Origin: an uncultured Clostridia bacterium
GTDB lineage: Bacteria > Bacillota > Clostridia > Christensenellales > Borkfalkiaceae
Assembly (NCBI GenBank): GCA_905235765.1
Contig: CAJOMM010000042.1
Coordinates: 1 to 5,993, forward strand
DNA: 5,993 nt
Reading direction: 5' to 3'
Part shown: positions 5,519 to 5,993 of the stretch, in pieces
How the letters are laid out: each line of letters begins with the position of its first letter
How positions within the stretch are numbered: position 1 is the stretch's first letter
Position numbers and translations under genes: made by a program
The notes under the pieces: generated by a model
The model's database searches: none
Told to the model about the DNA's origin: nothing
What the model saw: only the letters and a program-made list of their open reading frames with translations

Positions 5519-5993
5519 TTTGTCTTCTTTATCTTTAAGACTTCTGTTTACGTTCTTTTTGTCCTCGACGTATATCTCGTCGTAATATTTTCCGTAATAG
5601 CCGTAATAACTGTCGCGTTTTCTGTCGTACATCGTAAATACCGTGCCTAAGATTTTAACGTCGTTCTTTTTCAGTTCTTTAGCGGCGTCCGCCACCTGAG
5701 ATTTGGTGGTCAGTCCGTAAGCGACGAGGAATAAAGCTCCGTCGGAAACTTTTCCTATATGGATATAGTCGGAAGATTGCAAAACGGGCGCGCAATCCAA
5801 AATAATGAAGTCGTATTTCTCGCGAAGACCCAAAATAAGTTTTTTGAATTTTTCAGAAGTCAGAACGAGCGCGGGATTATAAATTTCCGCCCCTCTCGTT
5901 ATGAGGTCGACGTTATCGTACTGCGTCTTTTTGATAATCTCGTTTTCGTCTATCTCCCCTTTCATAAACTCTGCGATACCGCCGGCTTTTTCT
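5513..5993 (-). CDS. cpsD: CpsD-type bacterial tyrosine kinase (BY-kinase), 5' end cut by window edge
   Basis: The frame is open to the right edge, so this is the last 159 residues of a longer protein; a methionine at 5965 is internal, since the reading EKAGGIAEF continues upstream of it. BY-kinases are cytoplasmic P-loop autokinases paired with a Wzz-like membrane activator and steer polysaccharide polymerisation. Seen here: GGIAEFMKGE; RGAEIYNPALVLTS, matching the usual G-x-x-PPNPxELLxS region with altered residues; KYDFIILDCAPVL, the Walker B-like strand (the family usually has DTPP); and a C-terminal tail with seven tyrosines in RDSYYGYYGKYYDEIY (5570-5608), the autophosphorylation cluster. 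Walker A and A' lie outside the window. The stop sits five bases before cpsB, its likely phosphatase. The tyrosine tail and this neighbour make the assignment strong. Confidence 0.9.
   Translation of the reverse strand, partial: EKAGGIAEFMKGEIDENEIIKKTQYDNVDLITRGAEIYNPALVLTSEKFKKLILGLREKYDFIILDCAPVLQSSDYIHIGKVSDGALFLVAYGLTTKSQVADAAKELKKNDVKILGTVFTMYDRKRDSYYGYYGKYYDEIYVEDKKNVNRSLKDKEDKE

Overview
The window looks like a compact stretch of a Bacillota (Clostridia-type) chromosome. It has moderate-to-low GC, short intergenic gaps, four-base and similar gene overlaps, purine-rich Shine-Dalgarno sites, and families typical of Firmicutes (DUF378, DUF3343, an EF2568-like class V aminotransferase, QueH, and a CpsB/CpsD tyrosine phosphatase and kinase pair). 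An uncultured gut clostridial lineage is a reasonable guess, but no rRNA or other taxonomic marker is present. Nothing indicates a phage, transposon or CRISPR array.

Layout, left to right. (1) Bases 1-1961 hold three minus-strand genes, transcribed leftwards: a DUF3343 Se/S-carrier-like protein, endonuclease III (nth), and the GTPase Obg. Obg loses its C-terminus at the left edge, and nth and obg overlap by 14 bases. (2) A 100-base AT-rich divergent region (1962-2061) separates DUF3343 from a plus-strand cysteine desulfurase/selenocysteine lyase-like enzyme (2062-3186). (3) A near-perfect hairpin at 3186-3211 ends that gene and probably also the operon converging on it. (4) The converging operon reads leftwards from 4786 to 3225: an S51 (PepE-like) peptidase, QueH (epoxyqueuosine reductase) and a small DUF378 membrane protein. 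Peptidase and queH share an ATGA junction. (5) A strong terminator at 4798-4824 lies between that operon and the tail of a polysaccharide gene cluster. (6) That tail is a CpsB/YwqE-type tyrosine phosphatase (4824-5507), preceded by the C-terminal part of its expected partner and substrate, a CpsD-type BY-kinase with a tyrosine cluster, cut by the right edge.

Functionally the window is mostly housekeeping: ribosome assembly GTPase, base excision repair, tRNA queuosine modification, and capsule/exopolysaccharide control. The two items most worth following are the divergent DUF3343/desulfurase pair, which points to a selenium or sulfur delivery module, and the terminator placed directly against the peptidase ribosome-binding site, which leaves the peptidase-queH operon no room for a promoter of its own after it. 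I found no convincing sign of an entirely new system.
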